Below the pieces are notes generated by a model. That model saw nothing but the letters and a program-made list of their open reading frames with translations. It ran no database searches and was not told where the DNA came from. This document shows positions 51,298 through 60,097 of a stretch of DNA of 64,000 bases, piece after piece (the first letter of the stretch is position 1; the number at the start of each line of letters is the position of its first letter). The stretch is from Bacillus sp. KH172YL63 (GTDB lineage: Bacteria; Bacillota; Bacilli; Bacillales; Bacillaceae_B): NCBI RefSeq assembly GCF_011398925.1, contig NZ_AP022842.1:4064001-4128000 (forward strand), in the 5' to 3' direction. The position numbers and the translations under genes were made by a program.

Positions 51298-51807
51298 CTA
51301 CTGGACGATTTTTTTCGTTTTTAGTCCTTCAATGTAGGCGAAGGCTTCGTCGATTTCTTCTTCTGTGTATTTCTGCTTGCTCTTGAGTGTGAATACTTTC
51401 TCCACTACTTCTTCTTTTGGCAGGCTGTCAAAATATAAGACTGTCGAAACAAGTTCAAGAAAGCGTGCTGATTGAGTATTCATATCCGTCAGGCAATCTT
51501 CCAGACAGGGCATCTCTTTTTCATAGATCCGCAGGAAGTCTTCCCCTTCTTTGGTGACGGCGTACCGGTACTGATAGTATCCGCCTTTTTTCTCCTTCAC
51601 TTCGGAGATGAAGCCCATATTGCACAGCTCCTCCACCCGGAGCGTCAACTCTTCTGAATACGGCCCGTAAAAATGAAATTGGAATTTTTCCTGAAATGGA
51701 AATTCAAGCTTCTTGGCGATGAATATCATCTTCTGAAGCTTCTTTCTCCCCACCACTTCACCCGAGGCTAAGAAGGCACTCATTAATTTCGCATGATCTT
51801 TCAACAA
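51298..51807 (-). CDS. ywgA: YwgA-family protein
   Basis: 169 residues, conserved family always paired with the HD hydrolase YwfO. N-terminal winged-helix-like segment (KLMSAFLASGEVVGRKKLQKMIF, FYGPYSEELTLRVEEL, GGYYQYRYAVTKEGEDFL). This part resembles Panacea/SocA-type antitoxin-like folds. Function unknown. It reads in the same direction as ywfO, 59 bp downstream. Confidence 0.82.
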   Translation of the reverse strand: MLKDHAKLMSAFLASGEVVGRKKLQKMIFIAKKLEFPFQEKFQFHFYGPYSEELTLRVEELCNMGFISEVKEKKGGYYQYRYAVTKEGEDFLRIYEKEMPCLEDCLTDMNTQSARFLELVSTVLYFDSLPKEEVVEKVFTLKSKQKYTEEEIDEAFAYIEGLKTKKIVQ

Positions 51808-51866
51808 TGTACGTCATCTCCTACTCCTAGTATTGCGTTTTTCAGGTCCTCATTGGCTGCAGTGTC

Positions 51867-53168
51867 TTAAGTCAGTTCTAGAATCGTACGTATTTGTCTC
51901 TTGATGTTTTTCTTCGTTGATTCGTCATATAGTAAATCCACCGGATAATACAGTTTATGGTCTGTTCGCCGTTTGCCGGAAATCGAGTCGACGATGTCCG
52001 ACTGCCGTGATAATTCACGGAGCTCTTCATTCCGCATCAGCAGGTGGATCGGAAGGCGTTCTTCTTCCTCGCCCGGTCTGTAGAAGTCGTACGGAAGATC
52101 AGATGATGAGTCCACGACCAGATAATACTCGGGGTCGATCCCGGCTTTTTTGAAGAGGGCTTCCAGCTCACTGTGCTTCTTGTATTCCTTCGCCGGATCG
52201 AATTCAACGTACTTGAATAAGTTCCGGTTCATGAACCGCTCGCATAAGTCACGCAGGATCGGATCGTCTTCTTCCTGCCAAATCTGGAAATAGTACATGA
52301 CGACGGCCTCATCGAGCTTCAGATAATCTGCCAGGGACACATCCCCTTCAAACAGTGAATAAAAATGGATCGGCTTTTGCTTAAATGTATAATCGTCCTC
52401 ATAAAGCTCCTTCGCCCTATGGAGGATCTTCGTCAAGATCACTTCAGCGCTCCGTGTGACCGGGTGGAAGTACACCTGCCAGTACATTTGGTAACGGCTC
52501 ATAATGTAGTCTTCCACGGCATGCATGCCGCTCTGCTTAATGACGACCTGATCCTCACGCGGTCTCATGACCCGAAGGATCCGCTCCATATCAAAATGCC
52601 CATAGCTGACCCCTGTAAAATAGGCGTCACGCTGCAGATAATCCATCCGGTCCGCATCGATCTGGCTTGAAATCAGGCTGACGACCAGCTTATTCTTATA
52701 CGTCTTCCCGATCACCTCTGCCACATGCTTCGCAAAATCCGGCCCGACCTTAGAGAGGACCTCATTCACTTCTGTATCACCTAAAATGATCGCCTGGGTG
52801 AAATGCTCGTGGTCCAGGTGAAACACCTTTTCGAAGGAATGGGAAAACGGACCGTGTCCGAGATCATGCAGTAACGCTGCGCACAGGGATAAGAGACGCT
52901 CATCCTGGTTCCACTCGGGCCTGCCGTCGAATACATCATCCACGATGCGGCGGATGATCTCATACACGCCAAGGGAATGATTGAAACGGCTGTGCTCCGC
53001 CCCGTGAAAGGTCAAATAGGTGGTTCCCAGCTGCCTGATCCTGCGAAGTCGTTGAAACTCTTTCGTCCCAATCAAATCCCAAATCACGCGATCCCTTACA
53101 TGAACATACCGATGAACAGGGTCTTTAAATACTTTTTCTTCATGTAATTTCTGCTTGGCATACTCCAT
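51867..53168 (-). CDS. ywfO: HD-domain phosphohydrolase YwfO
   Basis: 433 residues from ATG 53168 (MEYAKQKLHE). dGTPase-like HD domain: H in GAEHSRFNHSLGVYEI, then the HD pair in ALLHDLGHGPFSHSFE near residue 105, and a later Asp in SSQIDADRMDYLQRDA. The B. subtilis relative hydrolyses dNTPs. The C-terminal region (about 250-433) is specific to this family. Probably co-transcribed with ywgA. Confidence 0.88.
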   Translation of the reverse strand: MEYAKQKLHEEKVFKDPVHRYVHVRDRVIWDLIGTKEFQRLRRIRQLGTTYLTFHGAEHSRFNHSLGVYEIIRRIVDDVFDGRPEWNQDERLLSLCAALLHDLGHGPFSHSFEKVFHLDHEHFTQAIILGDTEVNEVLSKVGPDFAKHVAEVIGKTYKNKLVVSLISSQIDADRMDYLQRDAYFTGVSYGHFDMERILRVMRPREDQVVIKQSGMHAVEDYIMSRYQMYWQVYFHPVTRSAEVILTKILHRAKELYEDDYTFKQKPIHFYSLFEGDVSLADYLKLDEAVVMYYFQIWQEEDDPILRDLCERFMNRNLFKYVEFDPAKEYKKHSELEALFKKAGIDPEYYLVVDSSSDLPYDFYRPGEEEERLPIHLLMRNEELRELSRQSDIVDSISGKRRTDHKLYYPVDLLYDESTKKNIKRQIRTILELT

Positions 53169-53174
53169 CTTCAA

Positions 53175-53440
53175 CCCTCTTCCTAAACTAGCATATTTCT
53201 ATTATAGCGACTTTTTTCCTCGTCTTCATCTCGAAACTTGTCGAAAAAAATAGGTATTTGGCTTATGAATGACGGCCTGCAAGCACTCTCCCTAATACAA
53301 AAAAATTTCAAGAAAGTGCGCCTCTTGACAAGAACATATGTTTCAATCATGTTCCCCGACCGTTCCTATTTATTTCTCTATCCCATTACAAGTTTCCTTT
53401 TTCAAAGACGACCAAACCTTTATTTATTTTTTCAGGGGAA
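53175..53440. other. ywfO upstream region, no gene seen
   Basis: Contains TATAAT on the minus strand at about 53206-53211, a likely -10 for ywfO with a poor -35, and a lone TGTCGAA (0A-box-like) at 53239-53245. Nothing coding. Confidence 0.4.
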
Positions 53441-53442
53441 AA

Positions 53443-53470
53443 GAAAAAACTCCCTTTGAGGAAGTTTCCT
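53443..53470 (-). terminator. terminator of the DUF1450 gene
   Basis: AACTTCC/GGGAGTT stem followed by TTTTTTC on the minus strand, directly after the stop. Confidence 0.75.
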
Positions 53471-53471
53471 T

Positions 53472-53696
53472 TTATTTCTTTATTTTCTTGATCACTTTTT
53501 CCATTAGTTCATCTTCCGTCAAAGCCGCTACAGGACGATTATTCACAAACGCGAATGTCTTCTTCCGCCCCGGACCACAATAAGACTGGCACGCAATGTC
53601 AATCGGTGCCTCCGGGTCAAGTTCTTTTAATTTGGGAATTAAGGTTTTTAAGTTAACGGCCTGACAATCATCGCAAACACGAAATTCATTTGCCAC
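53472..53696 (-). CDS. DUF1450 protein (YuzB-like)
   Basis: 74 residues. Cys pair [20 protein letters not shown] near the N-terminus and a second pair [19 protein letters not shown], a thioredoxin/ferredoxin-like pattern typical of DUF1450. It may be a small metal- or thiol-binding protein; function unknown. ATG with AAGGGTTGTTGGCAGGTGG upstream. Confidence 0.78.
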   Translation of the reverse strand: MANEFRVCDDCQAVNLKTLIPKLKELDPEAPIDIACQSYCGPGRKKTFAFVNNRPVAALTEDELMEKVIKKIKK

Positions 53697-53936
53697 CTGC
53701 CAACAACCCTTTCTATCTATTGAAATGGATATGTTACGTCCTAAACATCGATTTATAGAATACAGTTTTCCGCGATGATTTGCAAGAGAACATCGTTTCC
53801 AATTCGGGAAAACCGCTCCCTACCCAACGAAACTAGCAGACAGAAAATAATTTTAACATATTCGTATAAAAACCCTTTAAATGGTCCATCCTTTAACCAA
53901 CGAATACTTTAAGTAAAATTTGGGAGTTGAGAAGAA

Positions 53937-54758
53937 ATGATGATGAAAACAAGACAGGATGCCTGGACGGAAGAAAATGACCTGCTTTTAGCCGAAACCG
54001 TCTTGCGTCATGTACGGGAAGGCAGCACACAATTGAATGCCTTTGAAGAAGTCGGCGACAAGCTGAACCGGACGTCCGCCGCATGCGGATTCCGCTGGAA
54101 CGCAGTCGTCCGCCACCAATACGAGAAAGCTCTTCAACTAGCAAAAAAACAGCGCAAACAGCGGCACCGCATACTTGGAAAAGACCAGGGCGGCAAGAAA
54201 AAGCTCCTTTACCAGCCACCTGCCCCTTCATTCGAAGATTTAGATGCTATGTCTCTATCAATGTCTGAAGCTGAAGAAGAAATGGAATTCGCCGAATACG
54301 AAAACTACGTCCCGGAAACAGAGCAGCTCGGAAAACAACCCGAAGAAGCACCGGCCAATTTCAATGTCGAAGCAGCAGAAGAGCAAGTCTTCACCCAACA
54401 GCAGGCGCCAGCCCCTAACCACGGGATCAAGGCAGCCGGAATCAAAGGCGACATGACCCTCGAAAAAGTCATCGCCTACCTGCAAAACCTGGCTCAATCC
54501 AACCTGAGTTCCGACTATATCAAAATCGAGAATCAGAGATTGAAACAAGAAATCGCAGACATCCGCAAAGAAAATGCAGAGCTTGAAAAGAAAGTCGCAT
54601 CCCTGGAAAACAACTCAGTCACGATGCAGGAAGACTACGAAACACTTATGCAAATCATGAACCGTGCCCGAAAACTCGTCCTCTTCGACGAAGACGACGC
54701 CAAGGCACCCCGCTTCAAAATGGACCGTAACGGTAATTTAGAAAAAGTAGCTGAATAA
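53937..54758 (+). CDS. rsfA: prespore regulator RsfA
   Basis: 273 residues. N-terminal Myb/SANT-like domain ([40 protein letters not shown]), a long acidic Gln/Pro-rich middle, and a C-terminal coiled coil (about 190-245). In B. subtilis RsfA is made in the forespore and tunes sigma-F genes such as spoIIR, which is also in this window. Three ATG codons in tandem start it, behind TTGGGAG. Confidence 0.9.
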   Translation: MMMKTRQDAWTEENDLLLAETVLRHVREGSTQLNAFEEVGDKLNRTSAACGFRWNAVVRHQYEKALQLAKKQRKQRHRILGKDQGGKKKLLYQPPAPSFEDLDAMSLSMSEAEEEMEFAEYENYVPETEQLGKQPEEAPANFNVEAAEEQVFTQQQAPAPNHGIKAAGIKGDMTLEKVIAYLQNLAQSNLSSDYIKIENQRLKQEIADIRKENAELEKKVASLENNSVTMQEDYETLMQIMNRARKLVLFDEDDAKAPRFKMDRNGNLEKVAE

Positions 54759-54767
54759 TGAGGACTA

Positions 54768-54803
54768 TAAGCCGGTGCTCCCGTGTGGGGTGCCGGTTTT
54801 TGA
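54768..54803 (+). terminator. terminator of rsfA
   Basis: CCGGTGCTCC/GGGGTGCCGG stem (three G-U pairs) followed by TTTTTG. Confidence 0.75.
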
Positions 54804-54870
54804 GAGAATCAGATGCTTTTTCCTTTCTTAGCGTATGGTTTGCTTCAAGATCGGAATGCCGCAGCGGCCG

Positions 54871-54983
54871 ATTGCGTCGTTTTCAAGTGGTATTGCGTCA
54901 AAGACAACGGTCATTGCGTCATTTTTCTTTTATTTGCGTCTAAACCGGCCTTGATTGCGTCAACATTTCCTTTTATGCGTCTT
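54871..54983. repeat. phased short-word array D (word GACGCAAT on the minus strand)
   Basis: Six TGCGTC words (plus strand) start at 54873, 54894, 54915, 54935, 54956 and 54976: period 21, 21, 20, 21, 20. The word is the one in array A with ATT or TTT in place of TAT before it; the last unit has exactly the array-A form TTATGCGTC. It lies between the rsfA and lipL terminators. Confidence 0.85.
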
Positions 54984-54997
54984 TTTCCATTTCCATA

Positions 54998-55032
54998 CAA
55001 AAAGCCGGATCCCCCTCAGGAATCCGGCTTTC
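54998..55032 (-). terminator. intrinsic terminator of lipL
   Basis: AAAGCCGGATTCC/GGATCCGGCTTT stem followed by a T run on the minus strand. Confidence 0.9.
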
Positions 55033-55034
55033 AT

Positions 55035-55877
55035 CTATTTCAATACCTTTTCATTCCGCTCAACGACCCGCTGATAATACATTTCATACATTCCGTACTC
55101 TTCCCCTTGAAGGGCACTACTGTAAAATGACCCGCTGAACCCTTTCAGCGACTGCAGGAAGCGGAGCATCACATCCTGAACCGTCAGCTCCACCCCGAAC
55201 AATTCCGATAGTGATGCCATCACATCCGGTTCGATTACAGGGAATGTGAACTTCGTCGTCTCACCCTTCAGGCCCGTCTCATAGAATTGCTTAATCAGCT
55301 CCGCACGTTTAGAACCGCTCCCATTGACGCACAGGTACACCTGAACGGCCACCCCGTTTCTGATCCGGCGCTGGGAAATCCCTGCGAACTTCTGGTCATT
55401 GATGCTTAAATCATAGCTTCCGGGACAGTAAGATGCCGAAATCTCCTTCGCCTCGATCTTCATGCCGAAATCCTTGAACATATCCTCGACCAGCAGCCAC
55501 ATTGCATCATAACCCCTGTTTATATCGATCCCTTTTTCAGAATCGGGGAAGACCAATGAAAGGTTCAACACCCCTTCATCCAGCACGACCGCCAATCCCC
55601 CGGAATTTCTTACAATATATTGATAGCCTGCCTCTTCCAAACCTTTTAACGCCTCTGAAAGAAACGGCAGCTTCGTATCCTGAATGCCGAGCACCACCGT
55701 TTGATGATGAACCCACGAGCGCGCCGTCGGATCAGACTGTCCCGCACCGATTGCCGTACACAGCGTATCATCCATGGCAAACGACTGCAGGGCACCGAAC
55801 ATCGGCCCTAAACTTGATTGATCAACCACTCTCCATCGGTCTTGACGGAGCAGTGCATATGCTTTTTCCTTATCCAT
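55035..55877 (-). CDS. lipL: octanoyl-[GcvH]:protein N-octanoyltransferase
   Basis: 280 residues from ATG 55877 ([20 protein letters not shown] upstream). Lipoate-ligase-like fold; the catalytic acyl-carrying Cys is Cys151 in [13 protein letters not shown]. Moves octanoyl from GcvH to the E2 subunits of keto-acid dehydrogenases in the LipM-LipL route. [22 protein letters not shown] and [10 protein letters not shown] are intact. Upstream of the ywf block as in B. subtilis. Confidence 0.93.
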   Translation of the reverse strand: MDKEKAYALLRQDRWRVVDQSSLGPMFGALQSFAMDDTLCTAIGAGQSDPTARSWVHHQTVVLGIQDTKLPFLSEALKGLEEAGYQYIVRNSGGLAVVLDEGVLNLSLVFPDSEKGIDINRGYDAMWLLVEDMFKDFGMKIEAKEISASYCPGSYDLSINDQKFAGISQRRIRNGVAVQVYLCVNGSGSKRAELIKQFYETGLKGETTKFTFPVIEPDVMASLSELFGVELTVQDVMLRFLQSLKGFSGSFYSSALQGEEYGMYEMYYQRVVERNEKVLK

Positions 55878-55952
55878 CACGCTTCTCCTTCGCTTACAAC
55901 ATGCGAGCTCATTATATCATATTATGGCGGGGTTGCTGAACGTGGGGGCGCG

Positions 55953-56150
55953 TTTGTCAGTTGAAATTGGGAAGATATTTGTCAGTTGAATTCTGGCAGT
56001 AATTTGTCTGTTAAACCCATGCACGTTTTTGTCAGACAAACTTCTCCACTATTTTGTCAGGCAACTCATACATTTGCCTGTTAAAAAAACCAGCATTTTC
56101 AACTGACAAACAATCCCGTTTTTTTAACAGGCAAAATCAATTGGCAAAAT
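55953..56150. repeat. phased palindromic-word array E (13-mers of TTTGTC-type half-sites)
   Basis: Eight 13-mers start at 55953, 55978, 56003, 56028, 56053, 56073, 56098 and 56123, all 25 bp apart except one step of 20. Each is a six-base half, one A/T, and a six-base half. Halves come from a small set (TTTGTC, TTTGCC, TTTAAC, TTCAAC and their complements). Example: TTTGTC-A-GACAAA, a perfect palindrome. Spacers are 12 unrelated bases. A degenerate ninth word abuts at 56136-56148. Confidence 0.88.
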
Positions 56151-56157
56151 CAAACCA

Positions 56158-56192
56158 AAAAAACCGAATCCCCCAAAAGGATCCGGCTCAAT
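56158..56192 (-). terminator. intrinsic terminator of pta
   Basis: GCCGGATCC/GGGATTCGGT stem followed by a T run on the minus strand. Confidence 0.85.
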
Positions 56193-56201
56193 CAACCACG
56201 A

Positions 56202-57173
56202 TTACAGCGCCTGTGCAGCCGTAATCAATGCTAGTTTATATACGTCTTCTTCGTTGCAGCCACGTGAAAGGTCGTTCACAGGGGCGTTCAGTCCTTGAAG
56301 GATTGGGCCGACTGCTTCGAAGTTCCCTAGGCGTTGGGCGATTTTGTAGCCGATGTTTCCAGCTTCAAGGCTTGGGAATACGAATACGTTCGCGTTTCCT
56401 TGGATGTCGGCGCCCGGTGCTTTTTTCTCTGCCACTGATGGAACGAAAGCAGCGTCGAATTGGAATTCGCCGTCGATTGTCAGTTCTGGTGCTTTTTCTT
56501 TGGCGATTGAAACAGCTTCAACGACTTTTTCTGTTTCAGGCGACTTGGCAGAACCTTTTGTAGAGAAGCTCAGCATCGCAACACGTGGATCGATGTCGAA
56601 CATGTCTGCTGTTTTCGCACTTTCGACCGCGATTTCAGCAAGATCCTGGCTGTCTGGGGAGATGTTGATCGCACAGTCAGCGAACACATACTTTTCTTCT
56701 TCGCGCACCATGATGAATACGCCGGATGTTTTGCGGACGCCTTCTTTTGTTTTGATGATCTGAAGGGCAGGGCGAACCGTATCAGCCGTTGAGTGGGCTG
56801 CTCCGCTTACAAGGCCGTGAGCCTGTCCTGTGTAGACAAGCATTGTCCCGAAGTAGTTGCCGTCAAGCAGGATTTTCTTCGCATCTTCTTCAGATGCCTT
56901 CCCTTTGCGGCGTTCTACGAATGCTTTGACAAGCTCGTCCATTCCAGGGAATGATGCCGGGTCAACGATGTCACAACCGTCAAGCTTTACGCCCAGGCGG
57001 TCTGCTTTGCCGTTGATTTCTTCCACGTTACCGACGACGATCGGTGTCAGGATGCCGTCACCCGCTAAACGGGATGCTGCAGTCAGGATGCGCTCGTCTG
57101 TTCCTTCAGGGAAAACGATTTTTAATTCTTTGCCTTTCACTTTATCTGTAAGTGTTGTAAATAAATTGCTCAA
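56202..57173 (-). CDS. pta: phosphate acetyltransferase
   Basis: 323 residues, the short single-domain Bacillus Pta. Converts acetyl-CoA plus phosphate to acetyl phosphate in overflow metabolism. GLVSGAAHSTADTVRPALQI, MLSFSTKGSAKSPE and ANVFVFPSLEAGNIGYKI are intact. A perfect cre box about 54 bases before the predicted start site fits CcpA activation, as known for B. subtilis pta. GAGGTACC ribosome site. Confidence 0.95.
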   Translation of the reverse strand: MSNLFTTLTDKVKGKELKIVFPEGTDERILTAASRLAGDGILTPIVVGNVEEINGKADRLGVKLDGCDIVDPASFPGMDELVKAFVERRKGKASEEDAKKILLDGNYFGTMLVYTGQAHGLVSGAAHSTADTVRPALQIIKTKEGVRKTSGVFIMVREEEKYVFADCAINISPDSQDLAEIAVESAKTADMFDIDPRVAMLSFSTKGSAKSPETEKVVEAVSIAKEKAPELTIDGEFQFDAAFVPSVAEKKAPGADIQGNANVFVFPSLEAGNIGYKIAQRLGNFEAVGPILQGLNAPVNDLSRGCNEEDVYKLALITAAQAL

Positions 57174-57209
57174 TAGAGGTACCTCCTTGGTTTATACATA
57201 TCCAATCTT

Positions 57210-57264
57210 AGAATACTCTTCTCATATAGGAATTCAAGAAAAAGGCGAAATGTTATCGGTTTCA
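57210..57264 (-). promoter_or_regulatory. pta promoter with upstream cre box
   Basis: Minus strand TTGAAT (57237-57232), 16 bases, TATTCT (57215-57210). The cre TGAAACCGATAACA (57264-57251) matches the consensus at every position and is centred near -54, an activating position. Confidence 0.7.
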
Positions 57265-57469
57265 CGGTAAAAGTCTTTGTTTTCTAATAATTTCTATACC
57301 CGATTGGATCTGCGGTTAAGCTTATGTATGTCTTCATTTAGTGTGTTCCAGAATACCAGGGGCTATCCGGCTTTTGTGCCAGTTTATCGACATTGGGTTT
57401 CGGATTCCTACTCTGCTGCCAAACTATGATATAGTAGAGTTGGGAAAAGTACTTAAAGGAGTGATTACA

Positions 57470-58216
57470 GTGGCAGAACCGGCACAAACATTAGATGGTT
57501 GGTATTCCCTGCATGATTTTCGTGCGATGGACTGGACTTCATGGAAGATGCTTCCGAGTGAGGAAAGAGACTCGGCGATTTCTGAATTCCACGGTTTCTT
57601 AGATCGATTGAACAGTACGCAGGACGCAAAGGAAGGCAGTCATGCCCTTTATACAATCGTTGGGCAAAAGGCTGACTTTATGCTTATGATCCTTCGTCCG
57701 ACAATGGAAGAATTGAATGAGCTTGAAAATGAGTTTAACAAGCTGAAAATTGCTGAATTTACGGTCCCTACATATTCTTATGTGTCTGTGGTTGAGCTTG
57801 GCAATTACATGCCTTCCGAGGGTGATCCATACGACAATCCATATGTACAGGAGCGTATCTACCCGATCCTTCCGAAAGCGAATCATATTTGCTTCTACCC
57901 GATGGATAAGCGTCGCCAGGGGAATGATAACTGGTACATGCTTCCGATGGAGGAGCGTCGTGACATGATGAGAAGTCATGGCATGATCGGCCGCCAGTAC
58001 GCTGGAAAAGTAAAACAGATCATTACAGGTTCTGTTGGTTTCGATGATTACGAGTGGGGCGTCACGCTGTTCGCAGATGATGTGCTTCAGTTCAAAAAGC
58101 TTGTGTACGAGATGCGTTTTGACGAAGTGAGTGCCCGCTATGGTGAATTCGGTACTTTCTATGTAGGGAATCTGCTGAAAGAAGAAGCGATTTCGAAATT
58201 CCTTCATGTGAACTAA
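57470..58216 (+). CDS. hemQ: coproheme decarboxylase HemQ
   Basis: 248 residues from GTG 57470 ([29 protein letters not shown] upstream). Last step of the coproporphyrin-dependent heme pathway: decarboxylates coproheme to heme b with H2O2. Catalytic Tyr143 ([10 protein letters not shown]) and axial His170 ([11 protein letters not shown]) are present. The frame extends 43 codons upstream without a ribosome site. Confidence 0.94.
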   Translation: MAEPAQTLDGWYSLHDFRAMDWTSWKMLPSEERDSAISEFHGFLDRLNSTQDAKEGSHALYTIVGQKADFMLMILRPTMEELNELENEFNKLKIAEFTVPTYSYVSVVELGNYMPSEGDPYDNPYVQERIYPILPKANHICFYPMDKRRQGNDNWYMLPMEERRDMMRSHGMIGRQYAGKVKQIITGSVGFDDYEWGVTLFADDVLQFKKLVYEMRFDEVSARYGEFGTFYVGNLLKEEAISKFLHVN

Positions 58217-58221
58217 AGATA

Positions 58222-58262
58222 TGCCAAACGACAAGCTCCTTGCAGCTTGTCGTTTTTTTATG
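58222..58262 (+). terminator. intrinsic terminator of hemQ
   Basis: ACGACAAGCT/AGCTTGTCGT stem followed by seven T. Confidence 0.9.
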
Positions 58263-58283
58263 CTTTCTTTACTGACGAAGTAC

Positions 58284-58313
58284 GAATATATCCCCCCACC
58301 CCCTCATAGACAT
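58284..58313 (+). promoter_or_regulatory. candidate sigma-E promoter of cwlJ-gerQ
   Basis: GAATATA (58284-58290), 14 bases, CATAGACAT (58305-58313), close to the sigma-E pattern GNATATT-N14-CATACANT. cwlJ is a mother-cell gene in B. subtilis. Confidence 0.5.
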
Positions 58314-58357
58314 GAAATAGTGAAACAGAAAGCGTCTTCTAGAAATGAGGTGGGAAG

Positions 58358-58780
58358 ATGGCTGTGATCCCTTACAACGAAAAGGAAGTAAAGCTCCTGG
58401 CCCGGCTGATGAGGGCTGAAGCCGAGGGTGAAGGGCAGCTTGGTATGTTGATGGTCGGGAACGTGGGCGTCAACCGGGTGCGCTCCGACTGCCTTGACTT
58501 CAAGAAACTCGCTTCGCTCCAAGATATGGTGTTCCAGAGTCCCGGCGGTTTCGAGGCCACACAGAAAGGCTATTTTTATCAGCGTGCGAGGCAGAAAGAA
58601 ATTGATTTAGCGAGAAAGACCATTAAAGGAGGCAGATATCACCCGGCCCAGTATTCCTTATGGTTTTTTAAGCCGGCAGGGGACTGTCCCGATAAATGGT
58701 ATAACCAATCCAATTCGGGGCGATTCAAGTCCCACTGTTTCTATCAACCTACTCAAGGTGATTGTCCGAAAGTGTATTAA
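58358..58780 (+). CDS. cwlJ: spore cortex hydrolase CwlJ
   Basis: 140 residues, Hydrolase_2 family. ARLMRAEAEGEGQLGMLMVGN carries the catalytic Glu. FFKPAGDCPDKWYNQSNSGRFKSHCFYQPT is the conserved C-terminal block. No signal peptide, as expected of a coat-localised mother-cell protein. Degrades cortex peptidoglycan during germination and needs GerQ for localisation. gerQ follows 24 bp later. Confidence 0.95.
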   Translation: MAVIPYNEKEVKLLARLMRAEAEGEGQLGMLMVGNVGVNRVRSDCLDFKKLASLQDMVFQSPGGFEATQKGYFYQRARQKEIDLARKTIKGGRYHPAQYSLWFFKPAGDCPDKWYNQSNSGRFKSHCFYQPTQGDCPKVY

Positions 58781-58804
58781 CGTTAATCAAAGGAGGTATT
58801 CGGT

Positions 58805-59278
58805 TTGGCGAACCAACAATCAAACCCCTATATGCAAGGGTATAATCAATCTGCATATAATCCATACGGGCAATATTATGGAGGCGGTCAAGGGCAGGGT
58901 CAGGGACAGTACTATCCTCAACAGCAGGGTGGCGGTCTCCAGGTGCCCCAGCCGATGAATGCCCCTGCTCCTTCCCAAAATGTGCAGGGCATGCTTCCCA
59001 TCGAAGAATCTTATATCGAAAATATCCTTCGCCTGAATAAGGGGAAGGTGGCCACGGTTTATACGACATTTGAAAATAATAAGGAATGGAATGCGAAAAT
59101 TTTCAAAGGGCTCATTGAAGCGGCAGGCCGTGATCATTTGATCATCAGTGATCCGCAGACAGGTACCCGCTACCTCATTCCAATGATTTATCTCGACTAC
59201 ATTACCTTTGATGAAGAAATTGAATATGAATATCCTTATGGGGCTGGAGGCTCCATGCAAGGCTATTCGCAACGATGA
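58805..59278 (+). CDS. gerQ: spore coat protein GerQ
   Basis: 157 residues from a TTG start with a perfect AAAGGAGGT. N-terminal half rich in Gln, Gly, Tyr and Asn (low complexity, about 1-60; target for transglutaminase cross-linking in B. subtilis). Conserved C-terminal domain LPIEESYIENILRLNKGKVA and IISDPQTGTRYLIPMIYLDY. Needed for CwlJ localisation and germination with Ca-dipicolinate. Confidence 0.94.
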   Translation: MANQQSNPYMQGYNQSAYNPYGQYYGGGQGQGQGQYYPQQQGGGLQVPQPMNAPAPSQNVQGMLPIEESYIENILRLNKGKVATVYTTFENNKEWNAKIFKGLIEAAGRDHLIISDPQTGTRYLIPMIYLDYITFDEEIEYEYPYGAGGSMQGYSQR

Positions 59279-59280
59279 AA

Positions 59281-59322
59281 AAAATACCCGGCAGGGAGAA
59301 CTCTCCTTGCCGGGTATTTTCA
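59281..59322. terminator. bidirectional terminator between gerQ and ywdK
   Basis: AATACCCGGCA-GGGAGA / TCTCC-TGCCGGGTATT stem with A and T tails. Confidence 0.9.
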
Positions 59323-59323
59323 T

Positions 59324-59695
59324 TTATAATGTTTTCGCTGCGAAGAGGATCAGAAGCACCCATGCGGCGAGAAAGCTGACTCCGCCGAGTGGGGTGATCG
59401 CTCCCAGCACCTTTACGCCTGTGATGCTGAGGACGTATAGGCTTCCGGAGAATAAAATCGTACCGATCAGCATTAGCCAGCCTGACCAGGAAAGCAGTGA
59501 AGTCGGGGTGACATTCCCCATCAGCACGCCGACGATGATGATTCCGATGGCATGAAACATTTGATAAAGAACGCCTGTATTCCAAATATCAATGTATTTC
59601 TGTGAAATCTTCCCTTCCAGTGCGTGTGCACCGAAAGCTCCTAAAGCGACCGATAAAAATGCGTTGATCGCCCCGATGATGATAAATGTTTTCAT
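59324..59695 (-). CDS. ywdK: DUF423 membrane protein YwdK
   Basis: 123 residues, four membrane helices. FLSVALGAFGAHALEGKISQ near the N-terminus is the DUF423 signature, and the final GAITPLGGVSFLAAWVLLI is also conserved. Function unknown. ATG with GGAGGGTCACC. It follows ywdI on the same strand. Confidence 0.88.
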   Translation of the reverse strand: MKTFIIIGAINAFLSVALGAFGAHALEGKISQKYIDIWNTGVLYQMFHAIGIIIVGVLMGNVTPTSLLSWSGWLMLIGTILFSGSLYVLSITGVKVLGAITPLGGVSFLAAWVLLILFAAKTL

Positions 59696-59715
59696 GGTGA
59701 CCCTCCTAGCGAGAA

Positions 59716-60009
59716 TTAAAAGTCAAACAGTGAACTCCCATTGGCACCGTCATCTGTTTCAAGCGGCTCTTCCTCTTGAATCGAAACGGGCTTTTGGGTT
59801 ACCTGTGGTTCCTGCACATACGGCATCGTCTGCCGGGATTGGGAAAATGATGGTGCAGGCGCACTGACACTGTCTTCCTCCAGCAGCAATTCGCATAATG
59901 CTTTTATAGAATAAACATGCTCACGGATGTGCTGGGACTTCTCTGCTGCCTTTGCTTTCCCGAGTTCATGTTCTATTTTTTTGATGAATGATTGATGAGG
60001 GATATTCAC
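59716..60009 (-). CDS. ywdI: YwdI-family (DUF5327) protein
   Basis: 97 residues from GTG 60009 (MNIPHQSFIKKIEHELGKAK), with AAGGAG nine bases upstream. N-terminal helical half (EHVYSIKALCELLLEE), then a Pro/Gln/Ser/Glu-rich disordered tail ending NGSSLFDF. The family occurs between ywdK and ung in Bacillus; function unknown. Confidence 0.75.
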   Translation of the reverse strand: MNIPHQSFIKKIEHELGKAKAAEKSQHIREHVYSIKALCELLLEEDSVSAPAPSFSQSRQTMPYVQEPQVTQKPVSIQEEEPLETDDGANGSSLFDF

Positions 60010-60097
60010 AATCGATGACTCCTTCCACAAAATCTTACAATATGTACGGCTTTACCTACTTCATTATCCTAATTCTTATTGAAAGATTTCGCAAATG

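Noticed and set aside
53239..53245. TGTCGAA as a Spo0A box at ywfO
   Set aside because: A 7-mer is expected about eight times in 64 kb counting both strands; nothing else supports it.
53840..53935. Sigma-F promoter for rsfA
   Set aside because: GTATA at 53864 is present, but no GGNNANANTN -10 lies at 14-16 bp.
54871..54983. Arrays as remains of repeat-coding genes
   Set aside because: Steps of 20 and 21 bp alternate, which breaks codon phase, and no ribosome site or long frame is present.
56353..56763. Plus-strand open frame opposite pta
   Set aside because: Shadow of pta; no ribosome site and no family likeness.
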